Shown here: positions 36,220-43,816 of the stretch, piece after piece
How the letters are laid out: each line of letters starts with the position of its first letter
Numbering within the stretch: the first letter of the stretch is position 1
Assembly: GCA_963719805.1 (NCBI GenBank)
Contig: CAVRDF010000001.1
Coordinates: forward strand, 496,001 to 560,000
DNA length: 64,000 nucleotides
Origin: JAMXLO01 sp963719805
GTDB taxonomy: Bacteria; Pseudomonadota; Alphaproteobacteria; Acetobacterales; Acetobacteraceae
Direction of reading: 5' to 3'
Translations under genes and position numbers: made by a program
The notes under the pieces: generated by a model
What the model was told of the DNA's origin: nothing
Databases searched by the model: none
What the model saw: only the letters and a program-made list of their open reading frames with translations

Positions 36220-37416
36220 TCAGACGTCGCGAGCCAGGCGCAGTCCGTTGAATTGCCAGCGCTTGTCGGCGTGGAAGAAGTTGCGGTAGCTGCGGCGCGT
36301 ATGGCCGGCCGGGGTGGCCTGCGAGGAACCGCGCAACACCATCTGGTTCACCATAAACTTTCCGTTGTATTCGCCGACTGCGCCGGCCACGGAACGATAG
36401 CCCGGATAAGGACTGTATGAACTCCCGGTCCACTGCCAGACATGGCCGGTCATCTCGTGCAGATCGGCTGAGCCGGCGGCGGCTTCCCATTCCATCTCGG
36501 TCGGCAATCGCGCGCCGGCCCAGCGAGCGAATGCATCCGCCTCGTACCAGCTGATGTGGCGCACCGGTGCATCCGGATCGAGCGGTTCCAGGCCACGCAA
36601 TCCCATCTGCCGCCATGCGCCGTCATGCTCGCGCCAATACATGGGGGCCGACCATCCGGCGGCCTGGGCGCATGCCCAGCCGTCCGACATCCACAGCGTC
36701 GCGGTGCGATAGCCGCCGTCGCGGATGAATTCCAGCCATTCGCTATTGCGCACCAGGCGCGAGGCAAGCCGATACGGCTGTAGATACACCGAATGTGCCG
36801 GGGTCTCGTTGTCGAAGCAGAAGCTGCCGCCCTCGTGGCCGATGCCCGTCATTCCACCGGCGAAATGCACGAAACGCGTCGGGCCTGCCGCGGCGCGCGG
36901 TTCCTGCCAATCAGGCAATGCGGCCGGTGCCAGCGAGTTCTGCGCGAATGCGTGCAGGATATCGGTCAGCAATAATTCCTGGTGCTGCTGTTCATGTTGC
37001 AGCCCCAGTTCAACCAGCTCGGCGGCCTCATTCGGCAGCCGTTGCAGCAAGCGCTGCATCCCCGCATCGACGTGCGCGCGATACTGTCCGACCTGGTCTG
37101 CCGATGGCCGGGTCAGCAATCCGCGGTTCGGGCGCGGATGTCGCGGGCCGACGGTTTCATAGTACGAATTGAACAGGTAGCAGAAGTTCTCGTCGAACAC
37201 CTTGTAGCCGGGCAGGTATGCTGCCAGCACGAACTGCTCGAAGAACCATGTGACGTGTGCCCGGTGCCATTTCGCCGGACTCGCATCCGGCATCGATTGC
37301 ACGCATTGGTCCTCGGCACTCAAGGAAGCGGCAAGCCGTTCGGTCCAATCGCGGACTGCCTTGTAGCGCGACGCAGCCGATTGCTCGAGACCATGCGCCA
37401 CAGCCACGTCGTTCAT
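36220..37416 (-). CDS. egtB: Ergothioneine biosynthesis protein EgtB
   Basis: Non-haem iron sulfoxide synthase that attaches a cysteinyl sulfur donor to hercynine. The 398-aa protein has an N-terminal DinB-like domain with iron ligands (HRAHVTWFFEQF and HEQQHQELLL) and a C-terminal FGE-sulfatase domain (about 180-395: FCFDNETPAHSVYLQPYRLAS, GARLPTEMEWEAAAG, MTGHVWQWTGSSYSPYPGY). The pairing with egtD supports the function. Whether the sulfur donor is gamma-Glu-Cys or cysteine is not decidable here. Confidence 0.95.
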   Translation of the reverse strand: MNDVAVAHGLEQSAASRYKAVRDWTERLAASLSAEDQCVQSMPDASPAKWHRAHVTWFFEQFVLAAYLPGYKVFDENFCYLFNSYYETVGPRHPRPNRGLLTRPSADQVGQYRAHVDAGMQRLLQRLPNEAAELVELGLQHEQQHQELLLTDILHAFAQNSLAPAALPDWQEPRAAAGPTRFVHFAGGMTGIGHEGGSFCFDNETPAHSVYLQPYRLASRLVRNSEWLEFIRDGGYRTATLWMSDGWACAQAAGWSAPMYWREHDGAWRQMGLRGLEPLDPDAPVRHISWYEADAFARWAGARLPTEMEWEAAAGSADLHEMTGHVWQWTGSSYSPYPGYRSVAGAVGEYNGKFMVNQMVLRGSSQATPAGHTRRSYRNFFHADKRWQFNGLRLARDV

Positions 37417-37490
37417 CGAGATCTCCCGCCCGTTGCTGGCGTCGTCGCTGCGCGGATTATGGCCCTAGGCTGGCGGAAGCCAACCCCCAG

Positions 37491-37521
37491 ACAAAAGATG
37501 GGCGGCGCAAGGCCGCCCATC
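37491..37521 (-). terminator. Rho-independent terminator of the PRC-barrel gene
   Basis: GATGGGCGGC and GCCGCCCATC form a perfect 10-bp stem with a GCAAG loop, 26 nt past the stop of the minus-strand PRC gene. On that strand it is followed by TTTTGT, a short U-tract, so it fits an intrinsic terminator. Confidence 0.75.
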
Positions 37522-37547
37522 CAGTGTTTTCAGCAATCGTCTGATCG

Positions 37548-38018
37548 TTACGCACTCTGATAGTGATACTCCGGCATGCCTTCTAGAGAGGCCTTCGTCG
37601 CGCCTGGCATCACAATCTTGTTATCCTCGACCTTCAGCTGGTCGAATGGGACGGATACGAGCTTGCCGCCCATGCCCAGGAAACCGCCAACAGAGATCAC
37701 CGCAGTATTGGCCTTGTGATCGTTGTCGCTCATCAGGACGTCATCGATCGAGCCGATCGACTGGTTCTGATCATTATAGACGCTGGCACCCACCACCTTG
37801 CTCGAGCGAAGCTGGTGGTCTGCCGTGAAGTATATCGGCGCGCTCGGCGCGGCCGCGGCGGAGTTGGCCGGCGCACCTGCCGGCGCCGCATGCGAGGGCG
37901 TCATACCTGGGGGCGGTGTGGGAGCCGCGGGGCTGCCCGATGTGGTCTGCGCCAGGACTGGCCAAGCAATCAGCGCCGTCGCGGCGATCATGGTTCCGAT
38001 CTTAGCGTGTCTTGCCAT
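37548..38018 (-). CDS. Secreted PRC-barrel domain protein
   Basis: A 156-aa protein with a signal peptide (KIGTMIAATALIAWPVLAQ), an Ala/Pro-rich linker (residues 27-60), and a PRC-barrel domain (about 63-150: LRSSKVVGASVYNDQNQSIGSIDDVLM, VGGFLGMGGKLVSVPFDQL). Similar short PRC proteins in alphaproteobacteria are often stress-induced, and a candidate EcfG-type promoter precedes it. It is monocistronic, with a terminator downstream. The exact function is unknown. Confidence 0.88.
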   Translation of the reverse strand: MARHAKIGTMIAATALIAWPVLAQTTSGSPAAPTPPPGMTPSHAAPAGAPANSAAAAPSAPIYFTADHQLRSSKVVGASVYNDQNQSIGSIDDVLMSDNDHKANTAVISVGGFLGMGGKLVSVPFDQLKVEDNKIVMPGATKASLEGMPEYHYQSA

Positions 38019-38050
38019 GGTTTACCTGCCTCCTTGCAGGACACGTAACG

Positions 38051-38075
38051 AACGGTCTTCGTCCGGGCAGGTTCA
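38051..38075 (-). promoter_or_regulatory. Candidate EcfG-type (general stress) promoter
   Basis: On the minus strand TGAAC (38075-38071), a 16-nt spacer and CGTT (38054-38051) match the alphaproteobacterial general stress consensus GGAAC-N16/17-CGTT with one mismatch. It would start transcription about 25 nt before the PRC-barrel ATG, leaving room for the AAGGAGG ribosome-binding site. Confidence 0.6.
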
Positions 38076-38106
38076 TCAGTGGCCGTTACAAGAAGGCGTG
38101 TAATGC

Positions 38107-38817
38107 CTACTTCACTTCCGACAGCCGCTTCTCGGCCATTGGGCGCCAAGGCTCGCTGGGCGGAGATTCGGCCAAGGCGCGGCGAAAAAGTGTTGCCGCT
38201 TCATCGGTAACGCGGCCTTGTACTTCGGAGATTGCTTCCGCAGCTTCCGCGGCCAAGGTTGGGTCGAAGCGAACGGACAACGCGGTGCGCCAGGCATCGG
38301 CTGCCTCGCCCAATCGGCCTCGGCTCGCTTCCGCATTGCCGAGCAACACATATCCCTGGCGTGCCTGCTCGCTATGCGGATCCATCTCGATCAGCTTCTG
38401 ACGGAGCTGTGCGATCAGCGTCGCATCGCGCTGTTCGCGCAGCTTGGCGGCGACGATGCGATCGGCGAGCGGTTCCGCCGGCAATTGCGGCGACCCGCCG
38501 ATAAGATACAGCACAAGGGCGCCGATCGGCACGATCAGCATAGCGAGCAGGACCGGCGAGCTGGTGCTGTTGCGCGATGTCGTCTCTGCGCTACCCGCGG
38601 CGGCGAGCAGCCGCCGCTGCACTTCCAGCATTGCACTGGCGTGTTCCGGTTCAGCGATGCGCCCATCGGCAAGATCGCGATCAAGTTCGGCCAACTGCGC
38701 ACGGTGCAATTCGATAGCAGCGTCGCGACGGCTGCGTGCAACAGCGGCGCGCCGCAGGGACCACGCGAGCGGCACGAGCGCGACGGCAGCAAGCATGGCG
38801 ATCGCCAGCCAGATCAT
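38107..38817 (-). CDS. ccmI: Cytochrome c biogenesis protein CcmI (CycH)
   Basis: A 236-aa apocytochrome c chaperone. TM1 (residues 1-20) is followed by a short cytoplasmic loop with the family RRRDAAIELHRAQLAELDRDLADGRI, TM2 at about 92-112 and a periplasmic TPR region (about 130-236: YVLLGNAEASRGRLGEAADAWRTAL). It presents apocytochrome to the haem lyase CcmF/H. Last gene of the ccm operon, 10 nt after ccmH. Confidence 0.92.
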   Translation of the reverse strand: MIWLAIAMLAAVALVPLAWSLRRAAVARSRRDAAIELHRAQLAELDRDLADGRIAEPEHASAMLEVQRRLLAAAGSAETTSRNSTSSPVLLAMLIVPIGALVLYLIGGSPQLPAEPLADRIVAAKLREQRDATLIAQLRQKLIEMDPHSEQARQGYVLLGNAEASRGRLGEAADAWRTALSVRFDPTLAAEAAEAISEVQGRVTDEAATLFRRALAESPPSEPWRPMAEKRLSEVK

Positions 38818-38827
38818 GCGAGCTTGA

Positions 38828-39277
38828 TCATGACTTCAGCAGATCTGCCAGCCGCCGTTGTTCAGCCTCATTGAGTGGTGCCGGCACCATGGCACGCCGC
38901 CGTCGCGCGAGCATCACCGCGGCCGTGCCTGCAAGCAGCGCGAGCGCAGGCGCTGCCCACAACACGAAGGTGACGCCGCCAAATAGTGGACGCAGGCGCA
39001 CGAAGTTGCCATAGCGATTCACCATCCAATCCATGATCTGTGTGTCGCTGTCGCCGGCAACGATCCGTTGCCGGATGATGCGCCGCAGATCGCGTGCGAG
39101 GTCGGCATCCGACTGTTCGATGCTCTCATTCTGGCAGACCAGGCAGCGAAGCTGATTGCCGATGACTTCGGCGCGTTGTTCCTGCGCGGGATCGGGCAAC
39201 AATTCAGCAGGGTCGCTCACCGCGTAGGCCGGTGCTGTCAACAGCAGTCCGAACAGGACGATGCGGAGCAGCCTCAC
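38828..39277 (-). CDS. ccmH: Cytochrome c-type biogenesis protein CcmH (CycL)
   Basis: A 149-aa membrane-anchored thiol oxidoreductase. It has a signal/anchor (LLRIVLFGLLLTAPAYA), the redox motif LRCLVCQNESIEQSDA (about residue 40) and a C-terminal membrane helix (WAAPALALLAGTAAVMLA). It reduces apocytochrome CxxCH cysteines for haem ligation. The GTG start overlaps the ccmG stop (GTGA). Confidence 0.95.
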   Translation of the reverse strand: MRLLRIVLFGLLLTAPAYAVSDPAELLPDPAQEQRAEVIGNQLRCLVCQNESIEQSDADLARDLRRIIRQRIVAGDSDTQIMDWMVNRYGNFVRLRPLFGGVTFVLWAAPALALLAGTAAVMLARRRRAMVPAPLNEAEQRRLADLLKS

Positions 39278-39831
39278 GCCAGGCTCTGCATCAGCGGTGC
39301 CAGGTATTGCGTCAGCACATCGTCGCTGAGGCCACCGGCCCAGCGCCAACGCACGATGCCGGACTTGTCCACCAGATAGGTTTCCGGCACGCCGTAAAGC
39401 CCGAAATCGATTGCCGTCGTGCCAGGTTCGTCGCGCGCGATGCGCGTGTATGGATCACCGTTCTTCTGCAGGAACTGCGTGGTGGCATCGGCCTTGTCCT
39501 TGTACGCGATGCCCCAGATCGGTGTTCCGCGCCGCTTCAGTTGCATGAGAACCGGCGCTTCCTCGATGCACGGAACGCACCATGACGCGAAGAAGTTCAC
39601 CAGCGCCGGACGTCCAGACGCGGCGACGTCATCGCTGGAAAAACCCTTGGCGGGCGGCTGACCGGGCAAGGAGAATTTCGGCAGCGGCTTGCCGATCAGC
39701 ATGCTGGGTATGCCGTGCGGGTCGTAGGTGCCCTGGCTCATGCGATCGAGCAGCATCCAGAACGCCGAACCACCGACGATTGCCGCGCCGAACGGTGCCA
39801 GCAACAAAGCGCGCCGCTGTACCGGGGTCAT
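39274..39831 (-). CDS. ccmG: Thiol:disulfide interchange protein CcmG/DsbE
   Basis: A 185-aa membrane-anchored thioredoxin. The N-terminal anchor is LLLAPFGAAIVGGSAFWML; the active site is FFASWCVPCIEEAPVL (about residue 76) and the cis-proline is in YGVPETYLVDKSG. It passes electrons to CcmH and the apocytochrome in the periplasm. The ATG overlaps the ccmF stop (ATGA). Confidence 0.96.
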   Translation of the reverse strand: MTPVQRRALLLAPFGAAIVGGSAFWMLLDRMSQGTYDPHGIPSMLIGKPLPKFSLPGQPPAKGFSSDDVAASGRPALVNFFASWCVPCIEEAPVLMQLKRRGTPIWGIAYKDKADATTQFLQKNGDPYTRIARDEPGTTAIDFGLYGVPETYLVDKSGIVRWRWAGGLSDDVLTQYLAPLMQSLA

Positions 39832-41789
39832 GCCGCTCGCGCCTGTGCTGCCGCCGCACGCGCAGGCGCGCCGACACGCAATCGCCGATCGGCCAGGGAC
39901 AACGCGCCACCCAGCGCCATCACCAACGCGCCGAACCAGATCCATGGTGCCAGCGGATTGACATGCAGCCGCAGCACCGCGGCGCCATCGCGTTCTTCGC
40001 CAAGCACGGCATAGAGATCGCGCAACCCGTTCGTCTGGATCGCGGTATCTGTCACCGTGGATTTCTGCACGGTGAACAACCGGCGCGACGGATGGAACAT
40101 CGCGACAGGCGCGCCGTCCTGAGTGACCTGGATATCCGCCACGCGCGCGGTGTAGTTCGGACCCGGTTCATCACGCAGGCTGAGCAACGTCCACTGGTAG
40201 CCGCCAAGCTGGACGCTCTGCCCCGGATGAACGGCGACTATGGTGCTGGCGGCCAGCGACATGCCGGCGATGCCGGCGACGCTCACGCCCATGCCGGCGT
40301 GGGCGATTGCGGCGCCCCATACCGACGGCTTCTGTGCCGCCACGCGAGCACGCGCGGCGGCGAATGGAATGCGGAACAGCCGTGTGCGTTCGACGACTTC
40401 GGCAAATGCGCCAAAGATCAGCCAGGCAGATGCGGCGAAGCCCGCGGCCGCCAGTCCGGCACGCAAGCCGACGGCGGTGGCAATGCCGACGATGGCGGCG
40501 ATCAAAGCCGCCCACCACAGCTTGCGCAGTGCGGGCCAGAGTTCGGCGCGCTTCCACGGCAGCACCGGCCCGAGCGACATGGCGGCGAACAACGGCAGCG
40601 CCAACGGAAACACCGTCGCCTCAAAATACGGCGGCCCGACGCTGAGCTTTGCACCGATCAGCTCGGCGAACAGCGGATACGTCGTGCCGGTGAGAACCAC
40701 CGCGCAGATCGAACACAGCAGAATGTTGTTCAGCACCAGCGCACCTTCGCGCGAGACCGGCGCGAAGATGCCGGTGGGTGCCATCGCCGGCGCGCGCAAC
40801 GCGAACAGCAGCAGCGAACCGCCGATGACGATAGCCAGCAGCGCCAGGATGAAGACGCCACGCGTCGGATCATTGGCGAAGCTGTGTACCGAATTGAGGA
40901 TGCCCGAGCGCACCAGGAACGTGCCGCACAGCGACAGCGAGAATGTGCCAATGGCGAGCAGGATGGTCCAGATTTTCAGCGCCTCGCGCTTTTCCACCAC
41001 GATGGCGGAATGCAGCAGCGCGGTGCCCGAAAGCCACGGCAACAGCGAGGCGTTTTCCACCGGGTCCCAGAACCAGTAGCCGCCCCAGCCAAGTTCGTAG
41101 TACGCCCACCAGGAACCGAGCGCGATACCGCCGGTCAGCAGACACCAGGCACCCAGAGTCCATGGTCTGACCCAGCGTCCCCATGCCGCATCGACGCGGC
41201 CTTCCAGCAGCGCGGCCACCGCAAACGCGAATGGAATGGCGAAACCGACATAGCCCGAGTAAAGCACCGGCGGATGGAATGCGAGGCCGGGATCCTGCAG
41301 CAGCGGATTCATGCCGTTGCCATCCATCGGAGGAGGCCACACGCGCTCCAGCGGATTGGATGTGGTCAGCGTGAACAGCAAGAAGCCGGCGGACGTGAAT
41401 CCCAGCACGCCGATGACACGCGCGCGCAGTGCTGTCGGCAGAGATCTGCCGAATGCGGCGACCGCTCCGCCGCACAACGCAAGGATCAGGCACCACAGCA
41501 GGATGGAGCCCTCGTGGTTTCCCCATGTGCCGGTGATCTTGTAGATCAGCGGCTTCAGGCTGTTGGAATTCTCCGCAACATTGGCGACGGAGAAGTCGTC
41601 CCACACCGCGCTCCAGATCAGGCAACCGTACGACGCGGCCAGTGCGATCAACTGCCCGACGGCTAGTGCCGGCGCGGTCTGCATCAGGCGTGTGTCGCGC
41701 GCGTGCGCACCGAGCAGCGGCAGAGCGGCTTGCGCGCCCGCCAGCACAACCGCAAGCGCCAGCGCGAAATGGCCCAGTTCAGGAATCAT
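39828..41789 (-). CDS. ccmF: Haem lyase subunit CcmF
   Basis: A 653-aa membrane protein with about 15 helices. The tryptophan-rich WWD region is GWGGYWFWDPVENASLLPWL (about residue 230), and conserved histidines flank it (GNHEGSILLW; FHPPVLYSGY). It ligates haem from CcmE to apocytochrome c. The ATG at 41789 overlaps the ccmE stop (ATGA). The length is normal. Confidence 0.97.
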   Translation of the reverse strand: MIPELGHFALALAVVLAGAQAALPLLGAHARDTRLMQTAPALAVGQLIALAASYGCLIWSAVWDDFSVANVAENSNSLKPLIYKITGTWGNHEGSILLWCLILALCGGAVAAFGRSLPTALRARVIGVLGFTSAGFLLFTLTTSNPLERVWPPPMDGNGMNPLLQDPGLAFHPPVLYSGYVGFAIPFAFAVAALLEGRVDAAWGRWVRPWTLGAWCLLTGGIALGSWWAYYELGWGGYWFWDPVENASLLPWLSGTALLHSAIVVEKREALKIWTILLAIGTFSLSLCGTFLVRSGILNSVHSFANDPTRGVFILALLAIVIGGSLLLFALRAPAMAPTGIFAPVSREGALVLNNILLCSICAVVLTGTTYPLFAELIGAKLSVGPPYFEATVFPLALPLFAAMSLGPVLPWKRAELWPALRKLWWAALIAAIVGIATAVGLRAGLAAAGFAASAWLIFGAFAEVVERTRLFRIPFAAARARVAAQKPSVWGAAIAHAGMGVSVAGIAGMSLAASTIVAVHPGQSVQLGGYQWTLLSLRDEPGPNYTARVADIQVTQDGAPVAMFHPSRRLFTVQKSTVTDTAIQTNGLRDLYAVLGEERDGAAVLRLHVNPLAPWIWFGALVMALGGALSLADRRLRVGAPARAAAAQARAA

Positions 41790-42289
41790 CCGCCGGTCTT
41801 CTTCACTTGCATGGTGTCCCAGGTCGCTGCCGGTGGCGGCGGCCCAAACTCCGGGTTCCAATGGCCGGACTTCTTCAACGCGTCCACCACTTCTTTCGGC
41901 ATGTACGTCTCATCGTGCTTCGCCAGGACTTCCGACGCGCGGAACGTGCCGTTGGACTCGATCGTGCCGAGTGCGACCACGCCCTGACCCTCGCGGAACA
42001 GGTCGGGCAGAATGCCGACGTAGTTGACTTCCACGCTGGCCTTGCCGTCGGTCACGCGGAACTGCGCGGCCGGTCGACCGTCATCGGTGGTGCGTTGCAC
42101 GCTGCCTTGCTCGACCAGTCCGCCCAGCCGGAAGTTGCGGCCGGCTAGCGGCGCCTTCGATGCGATGTCGGAGGGTGCGAGGAAGAACACCAGGTTGTTG
42201 CGGAACGCCAGGAGCGCCAACGCGGTGGCGGAGCCAAGACCCAGGCCACAGGCCAGCAACAGCCAGAGACGGCGACGCTTGCGGGTCAT
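41786..42289 (-). CDS. ccmE: Periplasmic haem chaperone CcmE
   Basis: A 167-aa membrane-anchored OB-fold protein. The N-terminal anchor is RRLWLLLACGLGLGSATALALLAF; the haem-binding His and axial Tyr are in LAKHDETYMPKEV (about residues 127-132). It carries haem covalently from CcmC to CcmF. It overlaps ccmD and ccmF by 4 nt on both sides. Confidence 0.96.
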   Translation of the reverse strand: MTRKRRRLWLLLACGLGLGSATALALLAFRNNLVFFLAPSDIASKAPLAGRNFRLGGLVEQGSVQRTTDDGRPAAQFRVTDGKASVEVNYVGILPDLFREGQGVVALGTIESNGTFRASEVLAKHDETYMPKEVVDALKKSGHWNPEFGPPPPAATWDTMQVKKTGG

Positions 42290-42423
42290 CGTGCGCGGCG
42301 GGCGCCCATCGCGGCCAGGCGCCGGTTCGCACTGCGCATGCGCATGAACGCGGATGCGGCGAAAGCCGCCGGGATCGCCACGCCCAGTACATACGACACA
42401 ACGATGTAGGGCAGGTGGGTCAC
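42286..42423 (-). CDS. ccmD: Haem exporter small subunit CcmD
   Basis: A 45-aa peptide with one membrane helix (YIVVSYVLGVAIPAAFAASAF) and a basic C-terminus, as expected for CcmD, which helps release holo-CcmE. The GTG at 42423 overlaps the ccmC stop (GTGA) and its own stop overlaps the ccmE start, placing it exactly where ccmD belongs. Confidence 0.9.
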   Translation of the reverse strand: MTHLPYIVVSYVLGVAIPAAFAASAFMRMRSANRRLAAMGARRAR

Positions 42424-43205
42424 GCGGAAGCCTCGTCGGCCCGCGCCATGAGCAGAGCGCGGATGCGCCGCTCCATCACCGCGGCCCGCGTGCGCGCGAC
42501 CACGATCGCGGCAAACAGCAGTGTGTAGCCGACGGCTGCGAACAGCAGCGGCCACAGCATGCCGATATACATGGTGGGTGCGCCGGTGAAGCTGATGGTC
42601 GCCGGCTGGTGCAACGTATTCCACCACTCGACGCTGAACTTGATGATCGGCAGGTCGACCGCACCGATCAGCGCCAATATCGCCCCCGCCTGGTAGCCGC
42701 GCTGCGGATCGTCGAACGCGCGCACCAGGGCGATGTGGCCGAAATACAGGAAGAACAGCACCAGCACCGAGGTCAGCCGCGCGTCCCACACCCACCAGGC
42801 GCCCCACATCGGCTTGCCCCAGATGCTGCCGGTCATCAGGCATAGCGCGGTGAAGCCGGCGCCCACCGGGCCGATCTCGACCGCGGCCAGATCGGCCAAT
42901 GGATGCCGCCAGACCAGCGAGATGAATGAGCACAATGCCAGCGCGAAATAGCCGGCCGAGGCGAGCCAGGCTGCCGGCACGTGGATATACATGATGCGGA
43001 CCGCATCGTGCTGCTGCCAATCCTCCGGTGAGAAGAACAGGCCCCAGACCAGGCCAATCGCCGTTAATAGGATGCCGCCAGCCGCCAGCCACGGCAGGAC
43101 GGCGCCGGAAAGGCGCAGAAAGCGTCCCGGGTTCGCGAAACGGTGCAGACCTCGCCCTGGAGTCCGCTTGCTCGGGGGCTCGGTAACGATGGAACCGGCG
43201 TCCAC
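42420..43205 (-). CDS. ccmC: Haem exporter protein CcmC
   Basis: A 261-aa protein with six helices and the WWD motif GAWWVWDARLTSVL (about residue 137), flanked by conserved histidines (MYIHVPAAW and NTLHQPA). It loads haem onto CcmE. GTG start. First gene of the operon; ccmA and ccmB are not upstream, where a divergent chemoreceptor pair begins 136 nt away. Confidence 0.96.
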   Translation of the reverse strand: MDAGSIVTEPPSKRTPGRGLHRFANPGRFLRLSGAVLPWLAAGGILLTAIGLVWGLFFSPEDWQQHDAVRIMYIHVPAAWLASAGYFALALCSFISLVWRHPLADLAAVEIGPVGAGFTALCLMTGSIWGKPMWGAWWVWDARLTSVLVLFFLYFGHIALVRAFDDPQRGYQAGAILALIGAVDLPIIKFSVEWWNTLHQPATISFTGAPTMYIGMLWPLLFAAVGYTLLFAAIVVARTRAAVMERRIRALLMARADEASA

Positions 43206-43341
43206 GCGGCCAACTTATCGCATGGCGGCCGCAGTTTGAAGGCGCAGCACCTGAAGGAATGTTCATCCGGCAGGCGGTTAGCCGGGCCTTAACCCAACGG
43301 CGCGACAACGGTTGCACGCAGTTCAGCATGGGAGTTGCCCG

Positions 43342-43809
43342 GTGAGACACCTGCGGCTGATTGTCGTCGCGGCCCTGCTTTGGGCCGGGTATGGCGTGGC
43401 GATGCCGGCTTCGGCCGAGGAGTACGCCACCAAGGACGAGGCGGTTGCGCTGGTGCATCAGGCGATCGCCCGCGTCGCCGAAGTCGGCATGGAAAAGGCC
43501 AAGGCCGAGTTCATGGACCACAGCAGCAAGTGGGTCGATCGCGACCTGTACCTCATCGTCATCGACAAGGACGGCACCCGTGTCGTTCACGGCCAGAACC
43601 CCAAGCTGGTCGGCAAGGCCTACTTTGACTCCGTGGACGTCAACGGCAAGGAGTACGGCAAGGAGGTCCAGCAGATCGCGGCCGGGCCGGGGAAGGGCTG
43701 GATCAGCTTCACGTTCAAGGACCCTATCACCGGCAAGCTGCTGCCGAAGGAGAATTACGTCGAGCGCGCCGGCGACTACACCTATCTCGCCGGCGCCTAC
43801 ACACGCTGA
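43342..43809 (+). CDS. Secreted single-Cache domain protein
   Basis: A 155-aa protein with a signal peptide (LIVVAALLWAGYGVAMPASA) and one Cache domain (about 25-150: ALVHQAIARVAEVGMEKAKAEFMD, LYLIVIDKDGTRVVHGQNPKLVGK, GWISFTFKDPITGKLLPKENYVERA). The GTG at 43342 follows GGGAG. It lies 7 nt upstream of an MCP gene. As it has no signalling domain, it may be a periplasmic ligand-binding partner of that receptor. Confidence 0.87.
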   Translation: MRHLRLIVVAALLWAGYGVAMPASAEEYATKDEAVALVHQAIARVAEVGMEKAKAEFMDHSSKWVDRDLYLIVIDKDGTRVVHGQNPKLVGKAYFDSVDVNGKEYGKEVQQIAAGPGKGWISFTFKDPITGKLLPKENYVERAGDYTYLAGAYTR

Positions 43810-43816
43810 GCGACGG

